From an uncultured Gammaproteobacteria bacterium (GTDB lineage: Bacteria; Pseudomonadota; Gammaproteobacteria; UBA6429; Thiohalophilaceae), in assembly GCA_913064945.1 (NCBI GenBank), contig CAJYAN010000003.1, positions 124,001 through 188,000 on the forward strand: a stretch of DNA of 64,000 nucleotides, given 5' to 3'. Below the pieces are notes generated by a model. It searched no databases and was not told the origin of the DNA. It worked only from the letters and a program-made list of their open reading frames with translations. Shown one piece after another: positions 1 to 10,819 of this stretch. The position numbers were made by a program, and so were the translations under genes. Position 1 is the first letter of the stretch; every line of letters starts with the position of its first letter.

Positions 1-465
1 CGTATCGCCAGTTCGTTAGGTACACTGCGTATACTGGCACGGGAATATATCCAGGCAAAACACCTATCCAAGACAGATCTACTTAATCGAATTGATGCAT
101 TGCAAGACGTTTTCAAAAGTAAAAAGTGGCAATACTTTGCGACAACCAGCAGAAAGCTTGCCAATCAATACCCTGCTGTACTCAACGGTCTACTGCCCGC
201 TGATGCTAAACCGAAGGATATTTCTTCAGGACGCCGTATCTATCAGCATCTCTGTATCGGCTGCCATGAAAATACGGATATGAGTCAGGCCAGTCCGGCA
301 CTCAATTTGTTTGATATAGCAAAAACACAACCCCAACCTGAATTCATTGCCCGGCTGGTTTGTGGTGTCCACGGTACGCCGGCGGTCGCCTTACATAACC
401 CTTTTAGCGATGCTGAAATCGCCGGACTGACGGCATATCTGCTGAAGGGAAAACAGCCGCACTAA
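1..465 (+). CDS. monohaem c-type cytochrome, 5' end missing
   Basis: The frame is open from base 1 to TAA at 463-465, so 154 codons are visible and the start lies outside the window. One covalent haem site, CIGCH, sits at visible codons 85-89. The C-terminal part (FSDAEIAGLTAYLLKG) is the usual last helix of class I cytochromes c. At the place where such proteins normally carry the distal Met ligand (GTPAMPAF-like), this one reads GTPAVALHNPF, so the sixth ligand may be His or absent. It probably acts in the periplasm as an electron carrier or as the tail domain of a larger protein. Partner and pathway cannot be told from the window. Confidence 0.75.
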   Translation, partial: RIASSLGTLRILAREYIQAKHLSKTDLLNRIDALQDVFKSKKWQYFATTSRKLANQYPAVLNGLLPADAKPKDISSGRRIYQHLCIGCHENTDMSQASPALNLFDIAKTQPQPEFIARLVCGVHGTPAVALHNPFSDAEIAGLTAYLLKGKQPH

Positions 466-546
466 ACCATTTTAGATAACGGGCTCTATCTTATAGCTGC
501 AAAGGAAAATTTTGACCTATCGGTCATTATCGTTACAGATTAAGCT

Positions 547-2886
547 CTAATCCTCTTTGGCGGGCAGCATACGCTCTACACTACGAAAACCCTGTGGCAA
601 CTTATGCCCGCGCTGCGCGCGTTCACCTTCGTAGTGAGCCATATCTTCCGGCTTGAGGACTTTATGACGTCTACCGGAATAGATCATCAGACTATCGTCT
701 TCGTTAATCACGGTAATGGCACTGACCAGCTCGTCACCGGATTTGAGCTTGGCGGAGGGAATGTTAATGATCTTAATGCCTTTGCCCTTTGGCATCTGTG
801 GCAGTTCGCTGATGTGGTGAAAGAGTAAATGACCCTCACTGGAGACTACGGCAACCCAGTCATGTTCCATATCAGTTACGGGTACAGGCGGCAGGACATT
901 GGCACCGGCAGGCACCTTTAACAGCGTCTTGCCTTTTTTATTGCGCGTAATACAGTCTTCCAGTTTGACAATAAAGCCATAACCATGCGTGGTCGCCAGT
1001 AAATAGAGCTGTTCGGTATCACCGGTCATGACGCCACAAAAGTGCGCGCCGGCTGGCGGTGTCAGACGACCGGTTAACGGCTCACCCTGGCCGCGGGCCG
1101 ACGGTAACGTGTGTGTTGGCAGCGCATAGGTACGGCCCGTGGAATCAATGAACACTGACAGTTGATTGGTTTTTCCCGGCTTACTATCGAGCAGGCCGTC
1201 ACCGGCTTTATAACTGAGCGCTTCGGGATCCACTTCGTGCCCCTTACCCGCACGGATCCAGCCTTTGTTCGACAACACAACGGTGACCGGTTCGGAACTA
1301 ATCAGAGCCGTTTCGTCCATGGCCTGAGCGGCCTCACGGGCGACAATAGGTGAACGACGTTTGTCACCATGCTTGACGGCAATCTCTTCCAGCTCGGTAC
1401 GTATCAAAGTCTTCATACGTTGCGCCGAACCCAGGGTCTTTTCCAGGTCTTCTTTCTCGGCCTTGAGGTCTTTTTTCTCCGCCTTGATGGTCATTTCTTC
1501 CAGCTTGGCCAGGTGGCGTAATTTCAATTCGAGGATCGCCTCGGCCTGAATATCGGAAAGCTTGAAGCTTTGCATCAAAATCGGCTTGGGCTTGTCGTTC
1601 TCACGAATAATCTTGATGACTTCATCCAGATTCAAATACGCCGTTAACAGACCATCAAGAATATGCAGTCGCGCCAGCACTTTATCCAGGCGAAACTGCA
1701 GACGACGACGCACCGTCTCGGTTCTGAAGCGTAACCATTCGGAGAGAATCTCCTGTAGATTTTTTACCCCGGGGCGGCCATTCAGACCAATCATATTCAT
1801 ATTGACGCGATAGGTGCGCTCAAGGTCGGTGGTAGCAAACAGGTGCGTCATTAATTCATCGACATCGACCTTGGTTGATTTGGGAATAATGACCAGACGT
1901 GTCGGGTTTTCATGATCGGATTCGTCGCGCAGGTCAGCCAGCATAGGCAATTTTTTCGCCAGCATCTGGTTGGCTATCTGCTCCAGCAGTTTGGCAGGTG
2001 AGGTCTGGTGCGGCAAGGCCGTAATGATAATATCACCGTCTTCTGTTTCATACTTGGCGCGCATGCGAATGCTGCCATTACCGGTTTTATAAATTTTGCG
2101 AATGTCTGCCAGCGGTGTAATGATCTCGGCATCCGTTGGATAATCCGGTCCTTTCACAAACTTGCACAGTTCACTCACCGTCGCATCAGGCTTATTCAGT
2201 AGATGTATACAGGCATGCAGAACTTCGCGCATATTGTGTGGCGGAATATCCGTCGTCATCCCCACCGCAATACCCGTGGTGCCATTGAGCAGGACATGCG
2301 GGACCCGTGCGGGCAAGACCTTGGGCTCTTCCAGTGAACCATCAAAGTTCGGTAGCCAGTCAGCCGTACCCTGCCCCAGTTCGGATAACAGCAGGTTGGC
2401 ATTTTCTGACAGGCGCGATTCGGTATAACGCATGGCGGCAAAGGACTTGGGGTCATCCGGTGAACCCCAATTACCCTGACCTTCAAGCAGAGGATAGCGA
2501 TACGAGAATGGCTGCGCCATCAGCACCATGGCTTCATAACAGGCGGAATCACCGTGCGGATGAAACTTACCTAACACGTCACCGACAGTACGCGCTGATT
2601 TCTTGAACTTGGTGCCGGCACGCAGACCCAGTTCCGACATCGCATAGACAATGCGTCGCTGAACCGGTTTGAGGCCATCACCGATATGCGGCAGGGCACG
2701 ATCCAGAATGACGTACATGGAATAATCCAGGTACGATTTTTCCGCAAAGGTCTTCAGCGGCAACTGCTCGACGCCCTGATAACTATCCTGCATGGCATCA
2801 TCTACCACCCTGGTTGTTGCCCGGGCTTTCGCTTTTGCGGACGTTTTACGCACCGACTTTTTTGCTGTCTTCTTTTTCTGTGCCAT
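547..2886 (-). CDS. parC: DNA topoisomerase IV subunit A
   Basis: Full-length 779-residue ParC; with ParE it decatenates daughter chromosomes. The DNA-cleaving tyrosine is Y154 in [11 protein letters not shown]. The quinolone-determining stretch [12 protein letters not shown] (110-121) has Ser114 and Glu118 at the positions of E. coli S80 and E84, which is the susceptible form. The C-terminal half is the DNA-wrapping beta-pinwheel. An unusual Lys/Arg/Ala-rich tail of about 28 residues precedes the conserved start, making the protein longer than E. coli ParC (about 750). ATG start at 2886. It lies 49 bp downstream of parE on the same strand, so the two are probably co-transcribed as parE-parC. 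Confidence 0.96.
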   Translation of the reverse strand: MAQKKKTAKKSVRKTSAKAKARATTRVVDDAMQDSYQGVEQLPLKTFAEKSYLDYSMYVILDRALPHIGDGLKPVQRRIVYAMSELGLRAGTKFKKSARTVGDVLGKFHPHGDSACYEAMVLMAQPFSYRYPLLEGQGNWGSPDDPKSFAAMRYTESRLSENANLLLSELGQGTADWLPNFDGSLEEPKVLPARVPHVLLNGTTGIAVGMTTDIPPHNMREVLHACIHLLNKPDATVSELCKFVKGPDYPTDAEIITPLADIRKIYKTGNGSIRMRAKYETEDGDIIITALPHQTSPAKLLEQIANQMLAKKLPMLADLRDESDHENPTRLVIIPKSTKVDVDELMTHLFATTDLERTYRVNMNMIGLNGRPGVKNLQEILSEWLRFRTETVRRRLQFRLDKVLARLHILDGLLTAYLNLDEVIKIIRENDKPKPILMQSFKLSDIQAEAILELKLRHLAKLEEMTIKAEKKDLKAEKEDLEKTLGSAQRMKTLIRTELEEIAVKHGDKRRSPIVAREAAQAMDETALISSEPVTVVLSNKGWIRAGKGHEVDPEALSYKAGDGLLDSKPGKTNQLSVFIDSTGRTYALPTHTLPSARGQGEPLTGRLTPPAGAHFCGVMTGDTEQLYLLATTHGYGFIVKLEDCITRNKKGKTLLKVPAGANVLPPVPVTDMEHDWVAVVSSEGHLLFHHISELPQMPKGKGIKIINIPSAKLKSGDELVSAITVINEDDSLMIYSGRRHKVLKPEDMAHYEGERAQRGHKLPQGFRSVERMLPAKED

Positions 2887-2935
2887 GTAACTTTAATCGT
2901 TCCGCTTGGTCAGTATGCTCGTATGTTTCATTATC

Positions 2936-4825
2936 TCAAACATCAGCAAGGTCGCCTTTTTCTTCCAGCCATTTTTTCCGATCCCCTGCGCGCTTCTTGG
3001 CCAGCAACATATCCATCAGTTGTGGCGTGCCATCACCACTCTCGATGGTCAATCGTGCGAGACGTCGAGTATCAGGGTCCATGGTAGTTTCACGCAATTG
3101 CAGCGGGTTCATCTCCCCCAGACCTTTAAAGCGTGTGGTTTGTATCTTACCTTTTAGGTTCTCGGCGCTAATGCGATCCAGAATGCCCTGCTGCTCGGCG
3201 GCATCGGTGGCATAAAATACATGCTTGCCGACATCGATTCGATACAGGGGCGGCATCGCCACATAAATATTCCCCGCCGCCATCAAGGCGTGATAGTGCC
3301 GACTAAACAACGCCGTTAACAGCGTGGCGATATGCGCGCCATCGGAATCCGCATCGGCCAGAATAATGATCTTGCCATAACGCAGGCCCGAGATATCGCT
3401 GGAACCGGGGTCAACACCAATCGCAACAGAGATATCGTGTACTTCCTGTGAGCCCAGGACCTCGGCAGAGTCGACTTCCCAGGTATTTAAAATCTTCCCA
3501 CGCAGCGGCATGATGGCCTGAAACTCACGGTTACGCGCCTGCTTGGCCGAGCCACCGGCCGAGTCGCCCTCCACCAGGAACAACTCTGTCGCGGTGTTAT
3601 CCTGTGAGGAACAGTCCGCCAGTTTCCCCGGTAGGGCCGGGCCCTGGGTAATTTTTTTACGAATGACCTTTTTACCGGCCTTGAGACGCGCCTGGGCACT
3701 ATTAATCGCCAGCTCGGCAATTTGCTCTCCAATGGCCACATGCTGGTTGAGCCACAGGGCAAAGGCGTCTTTCACCACACCGGAGACAAAGGCCGTACAC
3801 TCACGTGATGAGAGTCGCTCCTTGGTCTGACCGGAGAATTGCGGGTCGGCCAGTTTGACGGAGAGAATATAACTCACCCGGTCCCAGACATCCTCGGGTG
3901 AAATTTTCACTCCACGCGGTACCAGATTACGGAACTCACAGAACTCTCGTATGGCCTCGGTCAGTCCCGTACGCAAACCATTGACGTGTGTACCACCCTG
4001 CGCCGTCGGGATCAGGTTGACATAACTTTCACTAATATTGCCCGGTCCTTCCGTCACCCAGACAATGGCCCAGTCCACGGCCTCTTCGTTACCGGCAAGA
4101 CTGCCCATAAACGGCTCATCGGGGAGCAAGGTCTCTTCACTCAGGGCATCCAGCAGATAGGCCTTCAGACCATCCGCATACAACCACGCCTCATCCTCGC
4201 CGCTGTGTTCATCATGGAAGGTCACTTTCAGACCAGGACAGAGTACTGCCTTGGCGCGTAGTACATGCTTCAGTCGGCTGACGGAAAATTTGGGGGAGTC
4301 AAAAAATTTTGCGTCCGGCCAGAAACGGATGGTCGTGCCCGTAACACGCTTGGCGACACTGCCGGTGACCTTTAAGGGTGTTTTCCGATCACCATTGGCA
4401 AAGGACATGTGATATTCGTTACTATCACGCCGTATCCATATTTCCAGTTTTTTAGACAGGGCATTGACCACGGAGACGCCGACACCGTGCAGACCGCCGG
4501 AAAATTGATAATTCTTATTCGAGAACTTACCACCGGCATGCAGGCGGGTCAGAATGACCTCCACGCCTGGAATCTTCTCGCCGGGGTGCTTATCCACCGG
4601 CATACCACGACCATCATCGGCGACCTGAAGTGAGCCGTCTTTGAATAATGTGACATTAATCTCGTTGGCGTGTCCTGCAACGGCCTCGTCAACACTATTG
4701 TCAATGACTTCCTGGGCAAGGTGATTGGGCCGCTCTGTCTGGGTATACATGCCAGGGCGTTTGCGCACCGGCTCCAGACCAGTCAGAACTTCAATGGATT
4801 CAGCGTTATAACTATTCTTGCTCAT
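2936..4825 (-). CDS. parE: DNA topoisomerase IV subunit B (ATPase)
   Basis: 629-residue ParE, the usual length. The N-terminal GHKL ATPase is shown by EVIDNSVDEA, DDGRGMPV and GGLHGVGVSVVNALS. The TOPRIM part is shown by EGDSAGGSAKQARNREFQAI and DADSDGAHIATL, which hold the Mg-binding acidic residues, and the C-terminal end KGLGEMNP is typical. It provides ATP-driven strand capture for ParC, encoded directly downstream. The short spacing after PLRGKILN and the ParE-like wording of these motifs argue for ParE rather than GyrB. ATG start at 4825. Confidence 0.96.
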   Translation of the reverse strand: MSKNSYNAESIEVLTGLEPVRKRPGMYTQTERPNHLAQEVIDNSVDEAVAGHANEINVTLFKDGSLQVADDGRGMPVDKHPGEKIPGVEVILTRLHAGGKFSNKNYQFSGGLHGVGVSVVNALSKKLEIWIRRDSNEYHMSFANGDRKTPLKVTGSVAKRVTGTTIRFWPDAKFFDSPKFSVSRLKHVLRAKAVLCPGLKVTFHDEHSGEDEAWLYADGLKAYLLDALSEETLLPDEPFMGSLAGNEEAVDWAIVWVTEGPGNISESYVNLIPTAQGGTHVNGLRTGLTEAIREFCEFRNLVPRGVKISPEDVWDRVSYILSVKLADPQFSGQTKERLSSRECTAFVSGVVKDAFALWLNQHVAIGEQIAELAINSAQARLKAGKKVIRKKITQGPALPGKLADCSSQDNTATELFLVEGDSAGGSAKQARNREFQAIMPLRGKILNTWEVDSAEVLGSQEVHDISVAIGVDPGSSDISGLRYGKIIILADADSDGAHIATLLTALFSRHYHALMAAGNIYVAMPPLYRIDVGKHVFYATDAAEQQGILDRISAENLKGKIQTTRFKGLGEMNPLQLRETTMDPDTRRLARLTIESGDGTPQLMDMLLAKKRAGDRKKWLEEKGDLADV

Positions 4826-4945
4826 GCATCAGGGATATCGTTAGGTTTTCGGCATTATATCGACTCACCGACAGGAATAAACCCTGTTCATCACTCAATC
4901 GTCATGTATTTTAATATGGATGTTGAATTTTCTGAAAATAGGTGA

Positions 4946-4977
4946 ATCCCCACAGAGTCTAGAGTCTCTGTGGGGAT
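4946..4977 (-). terminator. strong hairpin downstream of the chemoreceptor gene
   Basis: A perfect 12-bp inverted repeat (ATCCCCACAGAG and its complement) with an 8-nt loop begins 7 nt after the chemoreceptor stop codon. On the minus strand it is followed by an AT-rich stretch but not by a clean T-run, so it is either a terminator or an mRNA 3'-end stabiliser. It separates the chemoreceptor from parE-parC. Confidence 0.55.
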
Positions 4978-4983
4978 AGAGAC

Positions 4984-7020
4984 TTATATTTTGAACTGAC
5001 CGACCATGCTATTAAGATTATCTGCCAAATGCGCCAGCTCAACACTGGCCTTCGCCAGTTGAACCGTACCCTCCTTGGTCTCCTCGGCCACACCGGTAAT
5101 GGTAATGACATTGGCATTTATCGATTCCACCACGGTATCCTGCTCCCGCGCAGCCTGGGCAATTTGTACCGTCAGTGAGGCAATATTGGCAACGGCAGCA
5201 GAGATCAATTCGAGTGAAGCACCGGCCTTAGCCGCCTGATCAACACTTTCCGAGGCCTTTTGACTCCCCAACTCCATAACACCAACGGCGTTGCGCGCCC
5301 CCGTCTGCAGTTGGGCGATCATTTTTTCAATTTCCTGCGTCGATTGCTGTGTCCGACTGGCCAGGTTACGCACCTCATCCGCGACCACAGCAAAACCCCG
5401 GCCCTGTTCTCCGGCGCGGGCCGCTTCAATCGCGGCATTCAATGCCAACAGGTTGGTCTGTTCGGCAATGCCACGAATCACTTCCACCACGGTGCCGATA
5501 CCTTCACTATCTTTTTCCAGCTGACTGATGACGTTTGAGGCATTTTCAACTTCAGTGGCCAGACTGTTGATCGCCGCTATCGTCTGGCTCACCACCTGTT
5601 TACCTGCCTCGGCCTGTGTATCCGCTTCACGTGTACCCTCGGCGGCATACTCCGCATTGCGCGTCACTTCCTGAGCGGATGCCTCCATTTCCTGCATGGC
5701 CGTGGCGACCTGATCAGTTTCACTCTTCTGCCGTAGCACACCATCATTGGTTTCATCCGTGACCATGGACATTTCTTCGGCAGCGGCGGCTAATTGAGAA
5801 ATCGCACCCGAGACCTGGGCAACAGTTCCCTGAATTTTTTCGATAAACTTGTTAAACCCTGTCGCCAGTTGCGCAATTTCATCTTGACCATGAACCTCCA
5901 GACGTCGCGTCAAGTCGCCTTCACCCTCGGCAATATCGTCCAGTACCTCGACCGTAGCCTTGAGTGGTTCAACGATCAAATAGACCAGGAACCAGCCACC
6001 ACCGACACTTACCAGAAAACCCAGTACCACTATCCACCAGACCACTTTTTCAGTGCCACTGATATCGTGTTTGAGTACTTCTGCTGACGTGCTTGCCAGT
6101 TTTTCCTGATGTGCCACCAGCCAGTCGACATCGTTCTGAATATTCTGTACCAGCGGCCCGATTTCACTGCGAATCAGATATGAATCGGTACGCCATTTCT
6201 CGCTGCTGTGTACCTTGATGAGTTCATCCATCAGGCTAAAATATTTTTTCTGCGCTTCCTTTATTCCCGCTATGGCATCTTCCTCTTCAAAATTGAGGCC
6301 TTTGTCTGCCCCCAGCTTGTCAACATCTTCTATAAAGCCATCGCGGTAGGTCTTAAGATTGTCGATAAAGGATTGTGTTCGAAAGGCGATATAGCCACGA
6401 TTATTGTTGAGTACATTCATCCAGAGGTTGCGTAGATTGGAAATTTTGGAAAATAACTGTTTTCGCTGCGGCGTCGCCGGCTCCGTCTCCTCGGCACTTA
6501 TCATCTGGGTCAATAGCTGCTGAATCTGCGCTGCGATGGGGCCCATCCGGGTGGCGGAGAAACCAACGCCGGGCATATTGAGGTTATCATCCACGGCCAG
6601 CTTGAGCATTTCATCCCGATACCCCGTATACCTGGTAACACTCGCCGCGATCTGTTTTACCCGACTTACTGCTTCGTCATCAGACTGAATGCCAGGCATT
6701 GCAGATAATTCTTTAAGTACCTTAGCCAAATTTTTCAGGGAATTTTCATAATCGGACTTATCACTTTCGGTCTTGCTGAGTAGATAAAAACCCAGTGCGG
6801 CATTAGAACGATCCAGGGCTTCAGCCAGTTCCATGGATTTCACTACCGTCGGCTGACTGACGTCGACCATGTGGCTAATCTGTTTGTCTGCGCTGCCCAG
6901 GCTCCGCAAGGCGGTTACCGAAACAACTACCAATAAGACCGCCATAACACCCAGCCCCGTCCAGAGCTTGGTGCTAATCTTGAAGCGGGCATAAAAATCG
7001 AGTATGAAAGTTTTATTCAT
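4984..7020 (-). CDS. methyl-accepting chemotaxis protein (HAMP, periplasmic sensor)
   Basis: About 678 residues. A short cytoplasmic N-terminus is followed by TM1 (about 20-42), a roughly 285-residue helical periplasmic sensor, TM2 (about 326-350, rich in W/V/G), a HAMP linker and the signalling domain. The hairpin tip [20 protein letters not shown] and the [15 protein letters not shown] segment are diagnostic and bind CheA/CheW. The sensor looks four-helix-like, but no ligand can be named. A GTG four codons upstream (7032) is an alternative start; I prefer ATG at 7020, which begins MNKTFI. The gene stands alone between two hairpins. Confidence 0.9.
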   Translation of the reverse strand: MNKTFILDFYARFKISTKLWTGLGVMAVLLVVVSVTALRSLGSADKQISHMVDVSQPTVVKSMELAEALDRSNAALGFYLLSKTESDKSDYENSLKNLAKVLKELSAMPGIQSDDEAVSRVKQIAASVTRYTGYRDEMLKLAVDDNLNMPGVGFSATRMGPIAAQIQQLLTQMISAEETEPATPQRKQLFSKISNLRNLWMNVLNNNRGYIAFRTQSFIDNLKTYRDGFIEDVDKLGADKGLNFEEEDAIAGIKEAQKKYFSLMDELIKVHSSEKWRTDSYLIRSEIGPLVQNIQNDVDWLVAHQEKLASTSAEVLKHDISGTEKVVWWIVVLGFLVSVGGGWFLVYLIVEPLKATVEVLDDIAEGEGDLTRRLEVHGQDEIAQLATGFNKFIEKIQGTVAQVSGAISQLAAAAEEMSMVTDETNDGVLRQKSETDQVATAMQEMEASAQEVTRNAEYAAEGTREADTQAEAGKQVVSQTIAAINSLATEVENASNVISQLEKDSEGIGTVVEVIRGIAEQTNLLALNAAIEAARAGEQGRGFAVVADEVRNLASRTQQSTQEIEKMIAQLQTGARNAVGVMELGSQKASESVDQAAKAGASLELISAAVANIASLTVQIAQAAREQDTVVESINANVITITGVAEETKEGTVQLAKASVELAHLADNLNSMVGQFKI

Positions 7021-7060
7021 TTGATCTACCACGGGTTGAAAAACAGGTGACGAAAAATGC

Positions 7061-7082
7061 GACCGATACTTTAATATCGGTC
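7061..7082 (-). terminator. probable terminator after purC
   Basis: Perfect 8-bp stem GACCGATA/TATCGGTC with a 6-nt loop, flanked by A5 on one side and T5 on the other, so it could work in either direction. It lies about 80 nt downstream of the purC stop and just upstream of the chemoreceptor gene, closing the dapA-bamC-purC operon. Confidence 0.55.
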
Positions 7083-7161
7083 ATTTTTGTCGTTTCTTTA
7101 AGGCGTGATTTTAGGCGTACAACGGTAGAATATTAGATATGATTAATATTTAAAACTTATT

Positions 7162-7875
7162 TTAAACAAGGTCAATACCCAGGCGTTGCGCAACCTCTTC
7201 GTAGGCCTCGACGACACCACCCAGCCCCTGCCGGAAGCGGTCTTTATCGAGTTTTTTACGACTTTGTGCATCCCACAGGCGACAGCCATCGGGACTGAAT
7301 TCATCACCCAGGGTGACCTCACCATGAAAACGACCGAACTCCAGTTTATAGTCCACCAGTAACATGCCGGCCTCGGCAAATAGCGCCTTGAGAATATCAT
7401 TCACTTTAAAAGTCAGTGCCTTCATGGTGGCGACTTCTTCATCACTGGCCCAACCGAAAGCACGTATGTGGTAATCATTGATCATCGGGTCGTGCAGGGT
7501 ATCGTTCTTGAGAAAAAATTCAAAGGTAGGCGGGTTCAGTTCCAGGCCCTCTTCTACACCCAGGCGTCGGCAAATACTACCGGCGCTGATATTACGCACC
7601 ACGCACTCCACCGGTATCATGTCCATACGCTTGACCAGCACTTCATCATCAGACAGCAGGTCGATAAAATGCGTAGGTATACCGGCGGTCGCCAGTTTTT
7701 GCATAATGAAGGCATTGAACTTGTTATTGACCATGCCTTTACGATCCAGTTGTTCTTTCTTTTCACCGTCGAAGGCCGAAGTATCATTGCGAAAATGGAT
7801 CACGAGGCGATCATCATCATCGGTCGCGTAAACGGATTTAGCCTTACCTGTAACCAATAGTGCTTTTTTCTGCAT
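7162..7875 (-). CDS. purC: phosphoribosylaminoimidazole-succinocarboxamide synthase
   Basis: 237 residues, the same size as E. coli PurC. It joins aspartate to CAIR with ATP to make SAICAR in purine synthesis. Seen: the N-terminal [11 protein letters not shown] nucleotide-binding strand, [19 protein letters not shown], and [13 protein letters not shown] followed by [14 protein letters not shown], which holds substrate and Mg ligands. ATG start at 7875. It is the last gene of a minus-strand operon with dapA, bamC and a metallo-hydrolase gene, 21 nt after that gene's stop. Purine regulation by a PurR-type site was not seen. Confidence 0.97.
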   Translation of the reverse strand: MQKKALLVTGKAKSVYATDDDDRLVIHFRNDTSAFDGEKKEQLDRKGMVNNKFNAFIMQKLATAGIPTHFIDLLSDDEVLVKRMDMIPVECVVRNISAGSICRRLGVEEGLELNPPTFEFFLKNDTLHDPMINDYHIRAFGWASDEEVATMKALTFKVNDILKALFAEAGMLLVDYKLEFGRFHGEVTLGDEFSPDGCRLWDAQSRKKLDKDRFRQGLGGVVEAYEEVAQRLGIDLV

Positions 7876-7896
7876 AAGTGTTCTCTATATCTTTAT

Positions 7897-8655
7897 TTAC
7901 ACGGTTATCCAATCAAAGCCGTTGTCCTGCTCTGCAACGAGAATATCATCATCGTCACAATTCAGGGCCTCGCTTAAGATACGTGTCGCCAGGGCAGTAT
8001 CATTATTCTTTTCACTAATGTGCATAGCGATGACCCGTTGCAAACGACTCTTGTCCATTTTATCCAGCACGTCGGCTGCCTGTACGTTACTCAGGTGGCC
8101 AAAATCACCGCCGACCCGGCGTTTGAGTGCAGGTGGATAAGGTCCCTCCGCCAGCATTTCAACGTCATGGTTGCACTCCAGCATCAGAGCGTGACAGGCA
8201 TCCAGTTGCTCAATGATGTGACGCGTAATCGAACCCGTATCCGTTAACAGACCTACTTTAGCCTTACCGTCAGAAAAGACAAACTGACATGGTTCTTTGG
8301 CGTCATGTGGTACCGGAAAAGGTTCAATGCTTAATTCCTCCAGTGCCTGTGAAGTGTGTACATTGAGAATTTTGCGCCTTGGCAGATCACCCAGGCCGTC
8401 AAACTGTAACGTCCCGCTACTGGCCCACACGGGTAGTCCATACTTTCTCGCCAGGGCACCCACACCACGGATATGGTCGGCGTGTTCGTGGGTCACCAGC
8501 ACTGCCTGCAAATCCGACGGTGACAGGCCAAACCGTTTTAACCGTCGTTCGACTTCCTTTACCGAGAAACCACAATCGACCAGCACACGGGTTGAACCCG
8601 CCTCAATCAGTGTCGCGTTACCACGACTTCCGCTCCCGAGTGAAGCAAAACGCAA
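7897..8655 (-). CDS. MBL-fold metallo-hydrolase (YycJ/WalJ-like)
   Basis: 252 residues with the metallo-beta-lactamase signature THEHADH near residue 55-61, preceded by the opening strand LGSGSRGNATLIEAG. Further metal ligands are in LLTDTGS and MLECNHD. It belongs to the YycJ-type branch of single-domain MBL hydrolases; a nuclease role has been proposed for relatives, but the substrate here is unknown. The start is TTG at 8655, supported by GGAG five bases upstream. It sits between bamC (12-nt gap) and purC (21-nt gap), the position held by small genes in E. coli bamC-purC. Confidence 0.85.
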   Translation of the reverse strand: MRFASLGSGSRGNATLIEAGSTRVLVDCGFSVKEVERRLKRFGLSPSDLQAVLVTHEHADHIRGVGALARKYGLPVWASSGTLQFDGLGDLPRRKILNVHTSQALEELSIEPFPVPHDAKEPCQFVFSDGKAKVGLLTDTGSITRHIIEQLDACHALMLECNHDVEMLAEGPYPPALKRRVGGDFGHLSNVQAADVLDKMDKSRLQRVIAMHISEKNNDTALATRILSEALNCDDDDILVAEQDNGFDWITV

Positions 8656-8667
8656 GTGGACTCCTTT

Positions 8668-9744
8668 CTAAATCAGGTGTGATTTAATCTGCTCAAGAAG
8701 ACGACTGGCATCTTTGCCGCTGAGTGGCTGCCCCTGTTGATCAACGATCGTCACGTCTGTCTCATCCTGCACGGCAACCAGGTGCAAGGTATAGGGGGTT
8801 GGGCTTATCTTTTCCTTGGCCGAGAATATTTCAGCCAGAAGTCCCTTTTCATCCTTTAGCAGACGCTCCGGAAAGCGCACGAAATAAACGCCTTTGGAAC
8901 GATCTCGGTCATCGACCTGGATACCCAGGCGATCCAGTGCCAGGCCGACACGACGCCAGCCTCTGGCAAAGCCTTCATTGATCTTAAGATGGGTCGTGCC
9001 ATTCGCTTCAACGAGTGAGGCAAGCTCAGGTGCCTTCTTTTCTGCGGCAGCCTGTTTCTGAATGTCCATTTTGCCACTACCGAGGTAGATGGCGAAACGC
9101 GCCAGCATTTCTGATTCCAGCTCCGGATCAGGCTGTCGGGGTTCCCAGCCTTTGGTTGCGGCCAGGCCTTGTTCATCTTCCTCACCATAGACTTCTTTGA
9201 TGCCGCGGAGGGTAATAAACACCAGGGTATCCTGGTTATCGGCGGAACGTTCCAGACGGATTCGATAGCTATCCCGCAAGCCTGCATCGTAAAGTTTATT
9301 AAATAGTTTCGAGAACCAGTTGGTCGGCAGGTTGACGCGATTCTCCAGCCAGTCCGTCTCCATAACGCCCTGGGCCTGATCTTCTTTCACGATTTTAAAA
9401 CCAAGGTTACGGAAAAATAACTGTGCCTGATTCCAGACGTCATCTATCGGTATTGCGACTTCGAGCCAACGCAGACTGCCTTCGCGGATCAGGTGCGCTT
9501 TACCAAATTGCAGTGGCGCGATCTTGCTACCGCTAATCGCGGGATTGCCCTGCTGTGATGCCAGTTGCGGTAACTCCAGGCCTGTCTGAATTTCAGGTTG
9601 TGTTAAATCTGGAGGAACCGCCAGAGGTCGCTCCGCCGAAGTTTTTTCATAGACGCCTTTATATTCAGAGGTCGTGGAACAAGCCGTCAAGAATAGAAAC
9701 GTGACCAGCATGACAATGGAAATATTTGCAAACTTCTTCGTCAT
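8668..9744 (-). CDS. bamC: outer-membrane assembly lipoprotein BamC
   Basis: About 358 residues. A signal peptide ends in the lipobox FLTAC, so the mature protein is lipid-anchored at Cys. The unstructured N-terminal lasso contains the segment RPLAVPPDLTQP that in E. coli BamC lies across BamD. Two helix-grip domains follow (about 95-215 and 235-355). It is an accessory part of the BAM beta-barrel assembly machine; bamD is also in this window. ATG at 9744 is preferred over a TTG directly before it. Order dapA-bamC-purC is as in enterobacteria. Confidence 0.92.
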   Translation of the reverse strand: MTKKFANISIVMLVTFLFLTACSTTSEYKGVYEKTSAERPLAVPPDLTQPEIQTGLELPQLASQQGNPAISGSKIAPLQFGKAHLIREGSLRWLEVAIPIDDVWNQAQLFFRNLGFKIVKEDQAQGVMETDWLENRVNLPTNWFSKLFNKLYDAGLRDSYRIRLERSADNQDTLVFITLRGIKEVYGEEDEQGLAATKGWEPRQPDPELESEMLARFAIYLGSGKMDIQKQAAAEKKAPELASLVEANGTTHLKINEGFARGWRRVGLALDRLGIQVDDRDRSKGVYFVRFPERLLKDEKGLLAEIFSAKEKISPTPYTLHLVAVQDETDVTIVDQQGQPLSGKDASRLLEQIKSHLI

Positions 9745-9773
9745 CAATTTAACCAGAATTAGTTGAGTATCAG

Positions 9774-10649
9774 TTACAACACGCCGGCTTTTTTCAGTGC
9801 CAGGCGAACGGTGTCATGGTATTCCTCGGAGAGAGGTGTCAGGGGTAATCGAATACCTGCCGGGATCAATCCCATCGCGTAGCAGGCCCACTTCACCGGA
9901 ATAGGGTTCGCCTCGACAAAGAGATCACGATGTAAGGCTGTCAGCGTTGCATTTATCTCATTGGCACGCACGGCATCCCCGGACTGCGCGGCGACACACA
10001 TCTCGTGCATCGCTCGAGGAGCGACGTTGGCGGTCACTGAGATCACGCCGTGACCACCAAGCAGAAGAAATTCGGTTGAAGTAGCGTCATCGCCACTATA
10101 GATTTCAAAGCCCGGCGCTGCCTGAGCAAGGATCTCGCGGGCACGCTGTAAATCACCAGTAGCCTCTTTCACGCCGATGATATTTTTTATTTTCGACAGA
10201 CGAACCACTGTGCTGGTCTGCATATCCACCGCCGTGCGGCCAGGCACATTATAGAGGATCTGCGGGATATCCACGGCCTCAGCGATGGCCTTGTGATGAA
10301 GGTAGAGTCCTTCCTGGGTAGGCTTGTTATAATAAGGTGTCACCAGGAGACAGGCATCGGCACCTGCGTCACGGGCACATTGGGTCAGGTCAATGGCTTC
10401 CTGCGTGGAATTGGAGCCGGTACCGGCAATCACCGGGATACGACCATTGACCATTTCCACAACCTGACGAATGGTCTGGCAATGTTCCTGTTCATTCAGC
10501 GTCGCGGATTCACCCGTCGTACCCACCGCCACAATGGCATCAGTACCCGCCTGAATATGAAATTCTATCAGCTCAGACAATGACTTAACATCGACCTGAC
10601 CCGAGGCATCCATTGGCGTCACCAGCGCGACCATACTGCCCTGAAACAT
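9774..10649 (-). CDS. dapA: 4-hydroxy-tetrahydrodipicolinate synthase
   Basis: 291 residues. It condenses pyruvate with aspartate semialdehyde, the first committed step to diaminopimelate and lysine. The Schiff-base lysine is K161 in IIGVKEATG, the catalytic tyrosine is Y133 in [12 protein letters not shown], and Thr44/45 are in GTTGESATL. The open frame runs 22 codons further upstream, but ATG at 10649 (MFQGSM) is chosen because it matches the family start and has AGGTGGAG six bases before it. First gene of the dapA-bamC-MBL-purC operon and divergent from the GalT-like gene. Confidence 0.96.
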   Translation of the reverse strand: MFQGSMVALVTPMDASGQVDVKSLSELIEFHIQAGTDAIVAVGTTGESATLNEQEHCQTIRQVVEMVNGRIPVIAGTGSNSTQEAIDLTQCARDAGADACLLVTPYYNKPTQEGLYLHHKAIAEAVDIPQILYNVPGRTAVDMQTSTVVRLSKIKNIIGVKEATGDLQRAREILAQAAPGFEIYSGDDATSTEFLLLGGHGVISVTANVAPRAMHEMCVAAQSGDAVRANEINATLTALHRDLFVEANPIPVKWACYAMGLIPAGIRLPLTPLSEEYHDTVRLALKKAGVL

Positions 10650-10819
10650 ACCGCTCCACCTATACCCAATTAAAATTAGAAGCGACATGTTACTGATGCC
10701 GCCTCGAACTGACAAGAACTTGCGTAACTGCTTTTACTATACAACAAGACAAAATGTGGTATTTTTCAACTCCGACATCCCATCTCCGTTATCTGACAAC
10801 AAATAGAAGGAAAGTATTC

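Noticed and set aside
513-526. TGACC/GGTCA small hairpin between the cytochrome gene and parC
   Set aside because: Only 5 bp, no T-run; too weak to call a terminator for either convergent gene.
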